A model generated the notes under the pieces. The model saw only the letters and a program-made list of their open reading frames with translations, made no database searches and was not told the DNA's origin. A stretch of 64,000 bases of DNA, taken from NCBI RefSeq assembly GCF_003387355.1, contig NZ_QUNH01000001.1, forward strand, positions 258,023-322,022, given 5' to 3'. This DNA comes from Winogradskyella sediminis. GTDB lineage: Bacteria > Bacteroidota > Bacteroidia > Flavobacteriales > Flavobacteriaceae. The position numbers were made by a program, and so were the translations under genes. Every line of letters starts with the position of its first letter. The stretch's first letter is position 1. Below are positions 52,450-62,037 of the stretch, one piece after another.

Positions 52450-52641
52450 ATGACTGGAACAGTTAAATTTTTTAATGATTCAAAAGGATTTGGATTCATT
52501 ACCAACGAAGAAACAGGAAAAGACATCTTCGTACATGTATCAAACCTTAATGGCGTAGAATTACGCGAAGGTGACAATGTAGAGTACGATGAAGAAGAAG
52601 GAAGAAAAGGATTAGTAGCTGCTAACGTGCAAGTACTATAA
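52450..52641 (+). CDS. Cold-shock domain protein
   Basis: 63 aa, a single CSD. RNP1 is KGFGFIT and RNP2 is DIFVHVS, both intact; the protein is slightly shorter than CspA (70 aa). Acts as a nucleic-acid chaperone. An efficient terminator follows at 52662-52692, so it is monocistronic. Confidence 0.95.
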   Translation: MTGTVKFFNDSKGFGFITNEETGKDIFVHVSNLNGVELREGDNVEYDEEEGRKGLVAANVQVL

Positions 52642-52661
52642 GCATATATCTTAAAAGTTTC

Positions 52662-52692
52662 AACGCTCAACCTATGGTTGGGCGTTTTTTTT
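52662..52692 (+). terminator. Terminator after the cold-shock gene
   Basis: AACGCTCAACC/GGTTGGGCGTT (one G.U pair), loop TAT, then eight T's. Confidence 0.85.
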
Positions 52693-52730
52693 GCCTAAAT
52701 TTTAACTATGGGTTCTTAGATTTTTATAAT

Positions 52731-53186
52731 CTACTGAAAAATTATAGGACGTTCTGTTTTAGATATTTTAGCAATATAATAAGGTTGTGTCATTACACTT
52801 GTAGCATTTCCTGAAGGACTATGAAATTTTGTAACCACTAAGGTGCTTTCCGAATTTGCCAAAATATCTAATGTTATACGATGTCCTCCACTCCCCTTTA
52901 CATCATTAAATACAGCGATAACAGTATAACTAGAAAAGTCAATCTTAGTCTCTGTAAACTGTTCAGAGACCTTGTTTACCTTATCCATTTTAGATATTAA
53001 ATTTTCCCAATCGGCTTGGTTATCTATAATTATATTTTGCTTATCTATTCCTTCAGATCCTGCTCCATGCAAATTTCCTTTAGCAATTACAATTGGTTCT
53101 ATCGTTTTCATTTTAGCATTATTTTGATTGCTTTTACAACCCAAAACAAATACTAAAGATAATATTATTATGGTATGTGTTTTCAT
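52731..53186 (-). CDS. PrcB-like lipoprotein
   Basis: 151 aa. Lipoprotein signal with LGC lipobox (FVLGCKSNQ). The mature part resembles the PrcB C-terminal domain found in secreted protease-complex subunits: NIIIDNQADWENLIS, IDFSSYTVIAVFNDVKGSGG, SPSGNATSVMTQPYYIAKIS. The PrcB domain is known mainly from a treponemal protease complex; no protease partner gene is nearby, so the function here is unknown. Confidence 0.75.
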   Translation of the reverse strand: MKTHTIIILSLVFVLGCKSNQNNAKMKTIEPIVIAKGNLHGAGSEGIDKQNIIIDNQADWENLISKMDKVNKVSEQFTETKIDFSSYTVIAVFNDVKGSGGHRITLDILANSESTLVVTKFHSPSGNATSVMTQPYYIAKISKTERPIIFQ

Positions 53187-53217
53187 TGTATATCTTTATT
53201 TTAAATCCTAATAACTA

Positions 53218-53667
53218 TTAATTCAAATTGCGTTTTTCAATAAAAAATCGTTTCATTAATGCAGCAGCTTCATTTGCTAAAATACCACCAACTACTTCAG
53301 TCTTAGGGTGCAACTGTGTTCCCATGGTTTTAAAGCCACGTTGGTGGTCTGCTGCGCCATAGACAATTTTAGCAACCTGACTCCAATACAACGCTCCCGC
53401 ACACATTTGACACGGCTCTAAAGTAACGTATAATGTACATTTTGCAAGATACTTCCCTCCTAAAAAGTTTGCTGCAGAAGTAATGGCCTGCATTTCGGCA
53501 TGTGCGGTAACATCGTTTAGTAATTCGGTGAGGTTATGCGTTCGCGCAATGATTCTATCTTCTACTACAACTACTGCTCCAACTGGTATTTCACCTTTTT
53601 CAAAAGCCATCTCAGCCTCCTGAAGTGCTTTTTTCATAAAGTAAGTGTCGTCAAATGGGTTTATCAT
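53218..53667 (-). CDS. tadA: tRNA adenosine(34) deaminase / nucleoside deaminase
   Basis: 149 aa. Zinc-deaminase motifs: TAHAEMQAI (His/Glu) and PCQMCAGALYWSQV (Cys pair). The N-terminal FMKKALQEAEMAFEKGEIPVGAV is typical of TadA, which makes inosine at the wobble position of tRNA-Arg(ACG). Guanine deaminases look similar, but this spacing fits TadA. Confidence 0.9.
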   Translation of the reverse strand: MINPFDDTYFMKKALQEAEMAFEKGEIPVGAVVVVEDRIIARTHNLTELLNDVTAHAEMQAITSAANFLGGKYLAKCTLYVTLEPCQMCAGALYWSQVAKIVYGAADHQRGFKTMGTQLHPKTEVVGGILANEAAALMKRFFIEKRNLN

Positions 53668-53716
53668 AGTTGTAAAAATACGATTCTAAATCAATAATAA
53701 AATAAATTGCTTATAG

Positions 53717-53724
53717 TACATTTG
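53717..53724 (+). promoter_or_regulatory. -7 element TACATTTG for dxs
   Basis: Full TAnnTTTG match ending 7 bases before the dxs ATG, predicting a leaderless or nearly leaderless mRNA. Confidence 0.55.
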
Positions 53725-53731
53725 TATTTAA

Positions 53732-55513
53732 ATGAAAAAACTTCTTAACCATATTAATCTGCCAGAGGATTTACGTCAATTACCACAAAAAGCTTTACCG
53801 CAACTGGCAAAAGAGTTACGCAATTTTATAATAAATATCGTGGCTACAAAAGAAGGCCATTTAGGAGCTAGTTTAGGTGTTGTAGAATTAACAATTGCCT
53901 TACATTATGTATTTAACACTCCAGAAGATCAACTTATTTGGGATGTAGGCCACCAAGCGTATGGACACAAAATTCTTACTGGTAGAAAAGCTGTTTTTGA
54001 TACCAATAGACAACTAGGAGGTATTAGCGGTTTCCCAAAACGAAGTGAAAGCGTGTATGATACTTTTGGCGTTGGACATTCATCCACCTCAATTTCCGCT
54101 GCATTAGGAATGGCGATTGCCTCACAATTAAAAGGGGAAGACAAGCACCACATTGCCGTTATTGGTGATGCTTCAATTGCAAGCGGAATGGCTTTTGAAG
54201 GCTTAAATCATGCTGGAGTAACTAATGCTAACTTACTCGTTATTCTTAACGATAATGCTATCGGAATTGATCCGAGTGTTGGTGCTTTAAAACAATACTT
54301 AACCAACGTAAAAAAGGGCACTGAAAAACAAGACAATATATTTGAAGCCTTAAACTTTAATTATTCAGGTCCTATTGATGGCCATGATTTACCTACACTT
54401 CTATCCGAGTTAAAACGACTTAAAACGGTAAAAGGCCCTAAGTTTTTACACATCATTACGACTAAAGGAAAAGGTTTAAAACAAGCAGAATTAGACCAAG
54501 TAAAATACCATGCTCCTGGTAAATTTGATGCTAAAACTGGTGAGTTACCTTTAAAATCTAAGGAAAAACAACCACCTAAATTTCAAGATGTATTTGGAGA
54601 AACTATTGTAGAACTGGCTTTACAAAATGAAAGCATTGTTGGTATTACTCCTGCGATGCCAACTGGCAGTTCCTTAAAGTATATGATGTCCAGGATTCCA
54701 AATCGTGCATTCGATGTTGGTATTGCAGAACAACATGCTGTAACGATGGCTGCTGGTATGGCGACACAAGGTCTTATCCCGTTTTGCAATATTTACTCTA
54801 CGTTTTTACAACGTGCATACGACCAAGTTATACATGATGTCGCTTTACAAAATCTACCCGTAATTTTTTGTTTGGATCGTGCAGGATTAGTCGGTGAAGA
54901 TGGTGCTACACATCATGGTATTTTCGATTTAGCTTATCTTAATTGCATTCCTAATTTGGTAATTTTTGCACCAAAAGATGCCATAGCCCTAAGAAATATA
55001 ATGTACACTGTGCAATTAGGCATAGATTTCCCAATTGCTATACGTTATCCAAGAGGTCGTGGTCACTTACTTAATTGGAAAAAACCATTTAAAGCTATTG
55101 AAATAGGAAAAGGCAATGGTTTAAAAATAGGCACTCAAATTGCTGTTTTATCTATAGGTACTATTGCTAAAACTATTGAAGATGCCATTGTTGGTTTAGA
55201 TATCGCAGATGCTATTAGTCATTACGATATGCAATTTGTAAAACCCTTAGATGAAGTCCTTTTGCATAAGGTATTTAAAAACCATAGAGCTGTTATTACA
55301 GTTGAAGATGGCACCATCGTTGGTGGCTTTGGTAGTGCTATTTTGGCATTTGCAAATAAACACGACTACAAGCACAAGATTGTAACCTTAGGTATTGAAG
55401 ATCAATTTATAGAACATGGCTCGACAAACCAATTAATGCAATTGCAAAAACTAGATGCTGCATCTATTACAAAGGAAATTGAAGATTTATTTTTCCTTAT
55501 CAACAATGGCTAA
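53732..55513 (+). CDS. dxs: 1-deoxy-D-xylulose-5-phosphate synthase
   Basis: 593 aa. First enzyme of the MEP isoprenoid pathway: pyruvate + glyceraldehyde-3-phosphate to DXP, ThDP-dependent. ThDP motif VIGDASIASGMAFEGLNHAG, catalytic region EGHLGASLGVVELT and DVGHQAYGHKIL, transketolase C-terminal part LPVIFCLDRAGLVGEDG. Slightly shorter than E. coli Dxs (620) but complete. Its last 27 bases overlap the convergent 56-aa gene. Confidence 0.95.
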   Translation: MKKLLNHINLPEDLRQLPQKALPQLAKELRNFIINIVATKEGHLGASLGVVELTIALHYVFNTPEDQLIWDVGHQAYGHKILTGRKAVFDTNRQLGGISGFPKRSESVYDTFGVGHSSTSISAALGMAIASQLKGEDKHHIAVIGDASIASGMAFEGLNHAGVTNANLLVILNDNAIGIDPSVGALKQYLTNVKKGTEKQDNIFEALNFNYSGPIDGHDLPTLLSELKRLKTVKGPKFLHIITTKGKGLKQAELDQVKYHAPGKFDAKTGELPLKSKEKQPPKFQDVFGETIVELALQNESIVGITPAMPTGSSLKYMMSRIPNRAFDVGIAEQHAVTMAAGMATQGLIPFCNIYSTFLQRAYDQVIHDVALQNLPVIFCLDRAGLVGEDGATHHGIFDLAYLNCIPNLVIFAPKDAIALRNIMYTVQLGIDFPIAIRYPRGRGHLLNWKKPFKAIEIGKGNGLKIGTQIAVLSIGTIAKTIEDAIVGLDIADAISHYDMQFVKPLDEVLLHKVFKNHRAVITVEDGTIVGGFGSAILAFANKHDYKHKIVTLGIEDQFIEHGSTNQLMQLQKLDAASITKEIEDLFFLINNG

Positions 55514-55657
55514 ATCCGTATGAGTTTCTACCTTCTCATTTTTAACAGCCTCGTAAGTCGTTTGCTCCATTTTTTTGCTTGAAATATCGTCTAACATCAA
55601 TAAACAAGTCACTACCACTAAGAAAATGACAAGCCCTCCAAGTATATTATTTTTCAT
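55487..55657 (-). CDS. 56-aa single-span membrane protein
   Basis: 56 residues from the ATG at 55657 (a longer frame to 55741 would run into dgt). One N-terminal hydrophobic helix (ILGGLVIFLVVVTCLLMLDD) then a charged, probably periplasmic tail. No family recognised. It overlaps the 3' end of dxs by 27 bases in convergent orientation and lies 84 bases downstream of dgt on the same strand. Confidence 0.55.
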   Translation of the reverse strand: MKNNILGGLVIFLVVVTCLLMLDDISSKKMEQTTYEAVKNEKVETHTDLAIVDKEK

Positions 55658-55741
55658 AAGTAGGTTTTTTAAGGGGTTGATTATGAGGTAAATTAAATCA
55701 AAAAACCGCTGAAAAACAAATTTATTCGACGAAATGCACAT

Positions 55742-57082
55742 CTACAATATTTGGCCTTGTAATTTTTTATGCAATAGCATAGCATTAGTATCCGAAAGTT
55801 TAGATATATAAAGACACACTGCTAATAGATTCTTATACAAAGATTCATTACCTAATTTCACTGTCTCTGGCAGAATACTAAGTAGTAAATTATCGTAATT
55901 AGACATCTTATCTTCAAAATAATGTTGTGCCATTTTACCAAATGACTCTAACAATTGATTTAATATTTTATAACCTGCAATCTCCTTATTTATAACTTCT
56001 TTAGAGCAGTACACGTTTTTAATACTAATATTGATAATATCTTTAATTTGTGCTTTATACTGACTAACATCTAATAAGGCTGTTTCAAATTTACCAGCCA
56101 AAATATCCTCTTCATGTGTCATAAATAAAGTTGCCGCCTCATCAATTAATCTTCCAATAGCTAAAGCACGTAAATAACTTACACGATCTTCGGTAGTTTT
56201 TAATGCATGATAGTTTTCCGTTTTAATACTACCTCTTACTAAATTTATTAAATATTCTAACGCGTAATCTTCATCAATTAAACCTAGATTAATACCATCT
56301 TCAAAATCAATAATAGTGTAACAAATATCATCAGCTGCTTCAACTAAAAATGCTAAAGGGTGTCTATGGTAGCTTAAATATTCATCACTTCGTTTTTTTA
56401 AACCTAACTCCGACGCGATGCTCTCAAACATTCGCTTTTCACTCTGAAAAAAGCCATATTTCTTATCTACAATATGAGAGGTTGGTTTCTTAGGTAGTGA
56501 CTCTTTAGGATACTTTGTAAAAGCACCAAGTGTGGCATAACTTAATCTTAAACCACCTTCTCTTCCCTCTCGGCTTTCCGTTAATATTTTAAAACCATTG
56601 GCATTACCTTCAAAATCACATAAATCTTGATATTCTTTTTCAGTTAAATGCGATTTAAAAGCAGCACCACTACCTTCACTAAAATACGAGCCTATTGCTT
56701 TTTCGCCCGAATGACCAAAAGGTGGATTTCCGATATCGTGTGCCAAAGCTGCTGCTGCTACAATTGCACCAAAGTCATTCATCTTATAACCATGAACATT
56801 TTCTAATTGTGGATGTTTTTTTAATAACAACTGTCCAACTCTACGTCCTAAAGACCGTCCTACAACACTCACCTCTAAACTATGTGTTAGCCGCGTATGC
56901 ACAAAATCGGTTTTAGACAAAGGCACCACTTGGGTTTTATCTTGAAGCCCTCTAAATTCTGAAGAAAATATGATACGGTCATAGTCAACTTCAAAACCCA
57001 AACGAGTTTCATCTTGTTCTTTTCTTAATCTTTTATTGGTATCACCAAAGCGTTTTAAAGAGAGTAATTGTTCCCAGTTCAT
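55742..57082 (-). CDS. dgt: Deoxyguanosinetriphosphate triphosphohydrolase-like HD protein
   Basis: 446 aa. HD superfamily: RLTHSLEVSVVGRSLGRRVG, AHDIGNPPFGHSGE (the HD pair), and ADDICYTIIDFEDG at about 260. dGTPase splits dGTP to deoxyguanosine and triphosphate, tuning dNTP pools. Length is within the dGTPase-like range and the N-terminal DRIIFSSEFRGLQDKTQVVP is typical. Confidence 0.92.
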   Translation of the reverse strand: MNWEQLLSLKRFGDTNKRLRKEQDETRLGFEVDYDRIIFSSEFRGLQDKTQVVPLSKTDFVHTRLTHSLEVSVVGRSLGRRVGQLLLKKHPQLENVHGYKMNDFGAIVAAAALAHDIGNPPFGHSGEKAIGSYFSEGSGAAFKSHLTEKEYQDLCDFEGNANGFKILTESREGREGGLRLSYATLGAFTKYPKESLPKKPTSHIVDKKYGFFQSEKRMFESIASELGLKKRSDEYLSYHRHPLAFLVEAADDICYTIIDFEDGINLGLIDEDYALEYLINLVRGSIKTENYHALKTTEDRVSYLRALAIGRLIDEAATLFMTHEEDILAGKFETALLDVSQYKAQIKDIINISIKNVYCSKEVINKEIAGYKILNQLLESFGKMAQHYFEDKMSNYDNLLLSILPETVKLGNESLYKNLLAVCLYISKLSDTNAMLLHKKLQGQIL

Positions 57083-57199
57083 AATTTAATTATTAGAAGA
57101 TGCAAGATATATAAATTGCTATACAATTGATTGCATAAAGCTTATATAGATATTAGAAATTGTAATGTTATGTAATTGTATCCTAAATATGAAATCGCT

Positions 57200-57228
57200 T
57201 AATACTAAGCTAACAATCACCTAACCTT
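57200..57228 (+). promoter_or_regulatory. PHO-box-like direct repeats before the lipoprotein gene
   Basis: TAATACT (57200), TAACAAT (57211) and TAACCTT (57222) are in 11-base steps, the period of PhoB/PhoP boxes; the Bacillus PhoP unit TTAACA is very similar. Located about 90-115 bases before the lipoprotein start. Confidence 0.5.
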
Positions 57229-57316
57229 TTAGTCACGAATCTTTAATTTTCAAATAACCTTAAAAAACCATAATCAGAGTTTCTTTGCAGCATAACATTT
57301 AATGAACAAAAACAAA

Positions 57317-58621
57317 ATGAAAACAATTAAAAACTTATTTTTCTTACTTACATTTTCGCTTATCGCATTTAACTGTAGTAGTGATGATGATAACTCAGGT
57401 AGTGATGACGATGTATCACCAACTATTAGTTTCTCTGACGATGCAGATGCTTGGTCTTCTGCAGTTGCACAAGGTGCACAAACTACAGGTGCTGATTTAA
57501 ATGTATTTGGATGGACGTACACAGCGAGCCAAATGGCAGCTGCTATTGATGGTTTATCTTACGACAATCCAACTTGGACTGTTGATAGCCCACAAGCAGA
57601 CGAAACACATTCTGGTTTTATTACAGCTGATGAAACTTGGACAAATGACAGATTTCATATTTTAGATGGTAAAGTTTATGTTCAAGAAGGTGTAACATTA
57701 ACTATTGAGCCAGGTACAATTATTAAAGGTGCTGAATCTACAGGATCTAACGCATCTGCTTTAATTGTAGCTCAAGGAGGTATGATTAACGCAAACGGAA
57801 CAGCTAGTGCTCCAATTATCTTTACTGCAGAAAGTGATAACATCGCTTTAGGAACTAACGCAGGAACAAACCTTTCTATCGATGATAGAGCTTTATGGGG
57901 TGGAGTTTTAGTATTAGGTAAAGCACAAGGTTCTTTTTCTGGTGATGCAGAATCTATACAAATAGAAGGATTACCTGCAACTGAGCCAGGTTCTTACGGT
58001 GGAACAAATGATGCTGACGACTCTGGTGTATTAAACTACATCTCTATCAGACATGGTGGTGCTGTAATCGGATCAGATAACGAAATCAACGGTTTAACAC
58101 TTGGTGGTGTTGGTAGCGGTACTACAATTTCTAACATTGAAGTTGTTGCTAACTTAGATGATGGTATCGAATGGTTTGCAGGTGCTGTTAACGTATCTAA
58201 CCCAATCGTTTGGGGTTGTGCTGATGATTTATTAGACATAGATGAAGCGTTCTCTGGAACTATTAGTAATGCACTTACAATTTCTACAAACGTAACAGAT
58301 CACGCTATGGAAATTGATGGTCCTGCTGGTTCTTTCCAAGCTGGATTTACAATTGACGGTTTAACAATGATTGGTGATACTTCTGCTACAATTGATGGTG
58401 TAAGTGGAAACAGAGAATATTCTGATTTAAGAGATGGTGCTTTAGCTACAATCAACAATGTATATGCATACGGATTCAGAGCTGGTTCTGATGTAGAATT
58501 AGATGACGCTACTTCTGCTGCAAATTATGCTGCTGATAACATCAGTTTTTCTAATTGGCAAGTTGTTTACCCTTCTGGAGATGACAACTCAGTAATGTGG
58601 AATGATACAACAGTTGAGTAA
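57317..58621 (+). CDS. Secreted lipoprotein with beta-helix-like repeats
   Basis: 434 aa from the ATG at 57317 (57302 is an alternative). Lipobox IAFNCSSDDD followed by an Asp/Ser-rich linker. The body has repeated strand-turn units with many Gly/Asn (VQEGVTLTIEPGTIIKGAES, GGMINANGTASAPIIF, ISIRHGGAVIGS, GVGSGTTISNIEVVANLDDG), resembling a right-handed beta-helix. No enzyme motif is seen. It precedes a TonB-dependent receptor and carries PHO-like boxes upstream, suggesting a phosphate-limitation surface protein. Confidence 0.65.
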   Translation: MKTIKNLFFLLTFSLIAFNCSSDDDNSGSDDDVSPTISFSDDADAWSSAVAQGAQTTGADLNVFGWTYTASQMAAAIDGLSYDNPTWTVDSPQADETHSGFITADETWTNDRFHILDGKVYVQEGVTLTIEPGTIIKGAESTGSNASALIVAQGGMINANGTASAPIIFTAESDNIALGTNAGTNLSIDDRALWGGVLVLGKAQGSFSGDAESIQIEGLPATEPGSYGGTNDADDSGVLNYISIRHGGAVIGSDNEINGLTLGGVGSGTTISNIEVVANLDDGIEWFAGAVNVSNPIVWGCADDLLDIDEAFSGTISNALTISTNVTDHAMEIDGPAGSFQAGFTIDGLTMIGDTSATIDGVSGNREYSDLRDGALATINNVYAYGFRAGSDVELDDATSAANYAADNISFSNWQVVYPSGDDNSVMWNDTTVE

Positions 58622-58681
58622 TCTATTAAGAAATATAATTTTATTTGAATACACACTAGGTGTACTATTAAAATAATTTCA

Positions 58682-58712
58682 AACTCATCTCTGTCAAAGA
58701 GATGAGTTTTTT
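58682..58712 (+). terminator. Hairpin between the lipoprotein and TonB-receptor genes
   Basis: AACTCATCTCT/AGAGATGAGTT stem with a short loop and six T's. It probably reduces, rather than abolishes, readthrough into the receptor gene, which has no clear promoter of its own. Confidence 0.75.
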
Positions 58713-58732
58713 CTATACTTTAAAATATTAAG

Positions 58733-61534
58733 ATGAAACATTTATTTACGTTATTAGTTTTTAGTCTATTTTCTTTAGTTGGATTCTCTCAAACTGGTGT
58801 GGTAACCGGAAAGATCTATGACGCAGAATTTAATGACCTTCTACCCTTTGCCAATATTGTGGTAAAAAATACTACTATCGGTACCACTTCTGATTTTGAC
58901 GGAAATTATGAATTAGAGCTAGACCCTGGAACTTATGTTTTGGTATATTCATTTGTGGGTTATCAGCCTAAGGAAATAACCGATGTCGTTATTGAAGAGA
59001 ATACAGAAGTTACCATAAACGTCACCTTAAATCCGTCTTCAGAAAGTTTAGATGAGGTTGTAGTCTCTACATCTATAAGAAGAAACTCTGAGGCAGCTGT
59101 TTTAAACTTACAGCGTAAATCTGTTAATCTTTTCGATGGTCTCTCTATTGAAACCATGAAAAAATCTGGTGCGTCTAACGTCGCTAGTGCTGTTAAATCA
59201 GTACCTGGAGTGTCATTACAAGATGGAAAATTTGTATACGTAAGAGGTTTAGGAGATCGTTATACAAAATCAATTCTAAACGGTATGGATATTCCTGGTT
59301 TAGATCCCGATAGAAATACAGTACAATTAGATATTTTTCCATCTAATCTTATTGAAAATATAATAGTATATAAAACTTTAACTGCCGATTTACCTGCTGA
59401 TTTTACAGGTGGTGTTGTAGATATTGTTACCAAAGATTTTTCTAGTCGTGAAGAATACAATTTAAGTGTTGGTGTTGGCTATAATCCAAGCATGCATTTT
59501 AATTCAGATTTTATTACACAAAGTAAAAGTGGTACTGATTTCTTAGGTTTTGACAATGGTTTACGAGACGACCCTATTGCTTTAGGAGCATCTATTCCTG
59601 CCTTAGCAGATAATAGCCCAAGATTAACAGAATTGACAAGACGTTTTGAGCCTGAAATGGCTGCACAGAATGACACAAGTTTTATGAACTACAATTTTGG
59701 ATTTAGCACCTCTAATCAAATTGAAATTGGAGACCATAAATTAGGATACATTGCAGCTATTAGTTACAACGCAGAAACTACCTTATATGATGATTATACC
59801 CAAAACTTTTTATTTAAGCCACAAAGTTTAAGTGAAACAGAATTGGTACCTAATAGATTACAGAAAGGGTATTTATCTGAAGAAAATGTTCTAATTAGTG
59901 GTTTAGCAGGAATAACTTATAAACGTGATTTTTCAAAGTACAAAGCGGTATTTACAAAAGTGCAGAATGGAACTGCTAAAACGGGTAAATTTGAACAAGA
60001 AAGTTTTATAACCAACGCTGCTCTTTTCTACAGTGACAACTTAGAATACACAGAAAAAACTGTAAACAACTTATTGTTATCTGGTACACATGCGTTTAGT
60101 GCAGAAAGCTCAAATGAGCTCGACTGGAGTGTTTCTGGAACCAATGTTAAAGTTAATGATAAAGATGTTCGTTCTACATTATTTGAATATGATGATGGCC
60201 AATATATTATTAGACCAAGTATTGGAGAACCAAGAAGAATATGGAGAAACTTAGAAGAAAACAATTTATCATCTAAACTGAACTTTACTAAGAAACATCA
60301 ATTATTTAATAAAGATGCTAAATTCAAAGCCGGTTTAGCTCAAGTTTACAAGGAACGTGATTTTGACATTAATCAATACAGCTTAAGAATTGATGGTACA
60401 CCAGCCGCAGCTTTTAGTGGTAACCCAGATAATTTATTAATTTCTGAGAATATCTGGACAACCGATAATTCAGGTGGTACATACGTTGTAAGTAATTTTG
60501 AACCTGCTAACACATTTAACGCCTATGCTACAACTTACGCTGCTTATGTTTCAGAAGAATTTAAAATTACAGATAAGTTAAAAAGTGTTTTAGGTTTAAG
60601 ATTCGAAAAATATGATAGTTACTATACAGGTAGTAACACTATTGGAGATATAAATTATGACGATGAACGTATCATTGACGAAGCGGATTTATTCCCATCT
60701 TTAAACTTAATCTATAGTCTTAATGACAATACAAATTTAAGATTATCTTATGCAAAATCTACAGCTAGACCGTCATTCAAAGAAGCTTCTGTAGCTCAAA
60801 TTTTTGATCCTATTTCAAATATTACATTCAATGGTAATATTGACCTAAAAACAACTTATGTAGATAATTTCGATTTACGTTATGAAATTTTTAGTGAAGA
60901 TGCTGGCCTACTTGCGCTAAGTGGTTTTTACAAGTCATTTGATAATCCTATTGAGTTAACTATTTTTGGATTGGAAGCCATTAACGATGTCATCCCTAGA
61001 AACATTGGAGATGCTAAAGTGTACGGAGTAGAATTAGAATTTAGAAGAAATCTAGGTTTTATCTATGAAAACCTTAATAGCTTATCATTTAACACTAACA
61101 TTTCTGTTATTGAGTCTGAGCAAACTATGAACGAAGCTGAATATGAAGGTAGACTTTCTGCAGCGCGTGATGGAGAAGAAATTGATGATAAAAGACAGCT
61201 TCAGGGTCAATCCCCATATTTAATTAATGCAGGATTAAGCTACTCAAAAAACGGTATTCAGTCTGGTATTTATTATAATGTTCAAGGAGAAACACTACAA
61301 ATTGTTGGTATTGGTCAGGTATCAGACGTATATACAGATCCTTTCCATAGTTTAAACTTTAACTTTTCAAAATCATTTGGAGAAAAGGAAAACAGAACGA
61401 TCACTTTGAAGGTTGATAACATTTTGAATGATGAAATAAGATCTAACTATCAATCTTATAATGCCGAAGATCAAATTTTCAGCAATTATAGCCCAGGAGT
61501 AGAATTCTCTTTAAGCTATGCTATAAAATTCTAA
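58733..61534 (+). CDS. TonB-dependent outer membrane receptor with N-terminal carboxypeptidase-regulatory-like domain
   Basis: 933 aa with a signal peptide (MKHLFTLLVFSLFSLVGFSQ). Residues about 22-105 form a CarboxypepD_reg-like domain (GVVTGKIYDAEFNDLLPFAN). The plug (about 130-230; VASAVKSVPGVSLQDGK, FVYVRGLGDRYTKSILNGM) is followed by a 22-strand-type barrel ending ..FSLSYAIKF with C-terminal Phe. It is not SusC-like (no SusD partner). Its position between the PHO-boxed lipoprotein gene and the PiT gene suggests phosphate-compound uptake. Confidence 0.88.
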   Translation: MKHLFTLLVFSLFSLVGFSQTGVVTGKIYDAEFNDLLPFANIVVKNTTIGTTSDFDGNYELELDPGTYVLVYSFVGYQPKEITDVVIEENTEVTINVTLNPSSESLDEVVVSTSIRRNSEAAVLNLQRKSVNLFDGLSIETMKKSGASNVASAVKSVPGVSLQDGKFVYVRGLGDRYTKSILNGMDIPGLDPDRNTVQLDIFPSNLIENIIVYKTLTADLPADFTGGVVDIVTKDFSSREEYNLSVGVGYNPSMHFNSDFITQSKSGTDFLGFDNGLRDDPIALGASIPALADNSPRLTELTRRFEPEMAAQNDTSFMNYNFGFSTSNQIEIGDHKLGYIAAISYNAETTLYDDYTQNFLFKPQSLSETELVPNRLQKGYLSEENVLISGLAGITYKRDFSKYKAVFTKVQNGTAKTGKFEQESFITNAALFYSDNLEYTEKTVNNLLLSGTHAFSAESSNELDWSVSGTNVKVNDKDVRSTLFEYDDGQYIIRPSIGEPRRIWRNLEENNLSSKLNFTKKHQLFNKDAKFKAGLAQVYKERDFDINQYSLRIDGTPAAAFSGNPDNLLISENIWTTDNSGGTYVVSNFEPANTFNAYATTYAAYVSEEFKITDKLKSVLGLRFEKYDSYYTGSNTIGDINYDDERIIDEADLFPSLNLIYSLNDNTNLRLSYAKSTARPSFKEASVAQIFDPISNITFNGNIDLKTTYVDNFDLRYEIFSEDAGLLALSGFYKSFDNPIELTIFGLEAINDVIPRNIGDAKVYGVELEFRRNLGFIYENLNSLSFNTNISVIESEQTMNEAEYEGRLSAARDGEEIDDKRQLQGQSPYLINAGLSYSKNGIQSGIYYNVQGETLQIVGIGQVSDVYTDPFHSLNFNFSKSFGEKENRTITLKVDNILNDEIRSNYQSYNAEDQIFSNYSPGVEFSLSYAIKF

Positions 61535-61580
61535 TTTAGATCAAAACGATTCTAAACAGAATACAAACGTTCATTAAAAT

Positions 61581-61616
61581 AAAAAACCGTCTCATAAGCT
61601 TATGAGACGGTTTTTT
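61581..61616. terminator. Bidirectional terminator between TonB receptor and MORN genes
   Basis: A perfect 36-base palindrome with AAAAAACCGTCTCATAAG as its left arm: an 18-bp stem with A/T ends that terminates both converging genes. Confidence 0.9.
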
Positions 61617-61641
61617 TGTTTTGAACTTTATTTTATAATAA

Positions 61642-61998
61642 TTAATCTAAAGACACCAGTGTTCTATCATTAGACCATTCCACAACACTTACAATAGCAT
61701 TGTTTCTATAATCTACTTCTTTTAGCGAATCACCTTCCCAAAAGAACCATTTTCCAACTTTTTTACCAGCATCGTATGTGGCAACAGCTAATTTATTTCC
61801 ATCTACATCAAAACTAGTCCATTTGCCTTGCAGTTTACCATTGGCATCAAAGGCACCTGTTTGTTGTATTTCACCATTATCATGAAAATAAGTAGCGATT
61901 AACAAATCACCTTTCTTTTCTAATTGTGGCTTATTTTTATTTTGAGCATACGTAAATCCTACACTCAACATTACTAATATTATGACTATCTTTTTCAT
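61642..61998 (-). CDS. Secreted MORN-repeat (YwqK-like) protein
   Basis: 118 aa with a signal peptide (MKKIVIILVMLSVGFTYAQ). Three MORN-type repeats (YFHDNGEIQQTGAFDANGKL, QGKWTSFDVDGNKLAVATYD, VGKWFFWEGDSLKEVDYRNN). Proteins of this type are usually labelled YwqK-family antitoxins, but there is no toxin here. Its start is 40 bases from an array of five PHO-like half-sites (62038-62088). Confidence 0.75.
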   Translation of the reverse strand: MKKIVIILVMLSVGFTYAQNKNKPQLEKKGDLLIATYFHDNGEIQQTGAFDANGKLQGKWTSFDVDGNKLAVATYDAGKKVGKWFFWEGDSLKEVDYRNNAIVSVVEWSNDRTLVSLD

Positions 61999-62037
61999 AT
62001 CTATTTGGGTATTTAATTAATATTTACGTTACGAATA

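Noticed and set aside
57293-57310. Another PHO-like half-site just before the lipoprotein gene
   Set aside because: TAACATT is followed 11 bases on by GAACAAA, not a second unit, and it would lie within the transcript.
61642-61998. Toxin-antitoxin module at the MORN protein
   Set aside because: The protein is secreted and no toxin gene is adjacent; the antitoxin label common for this family is not supported here.
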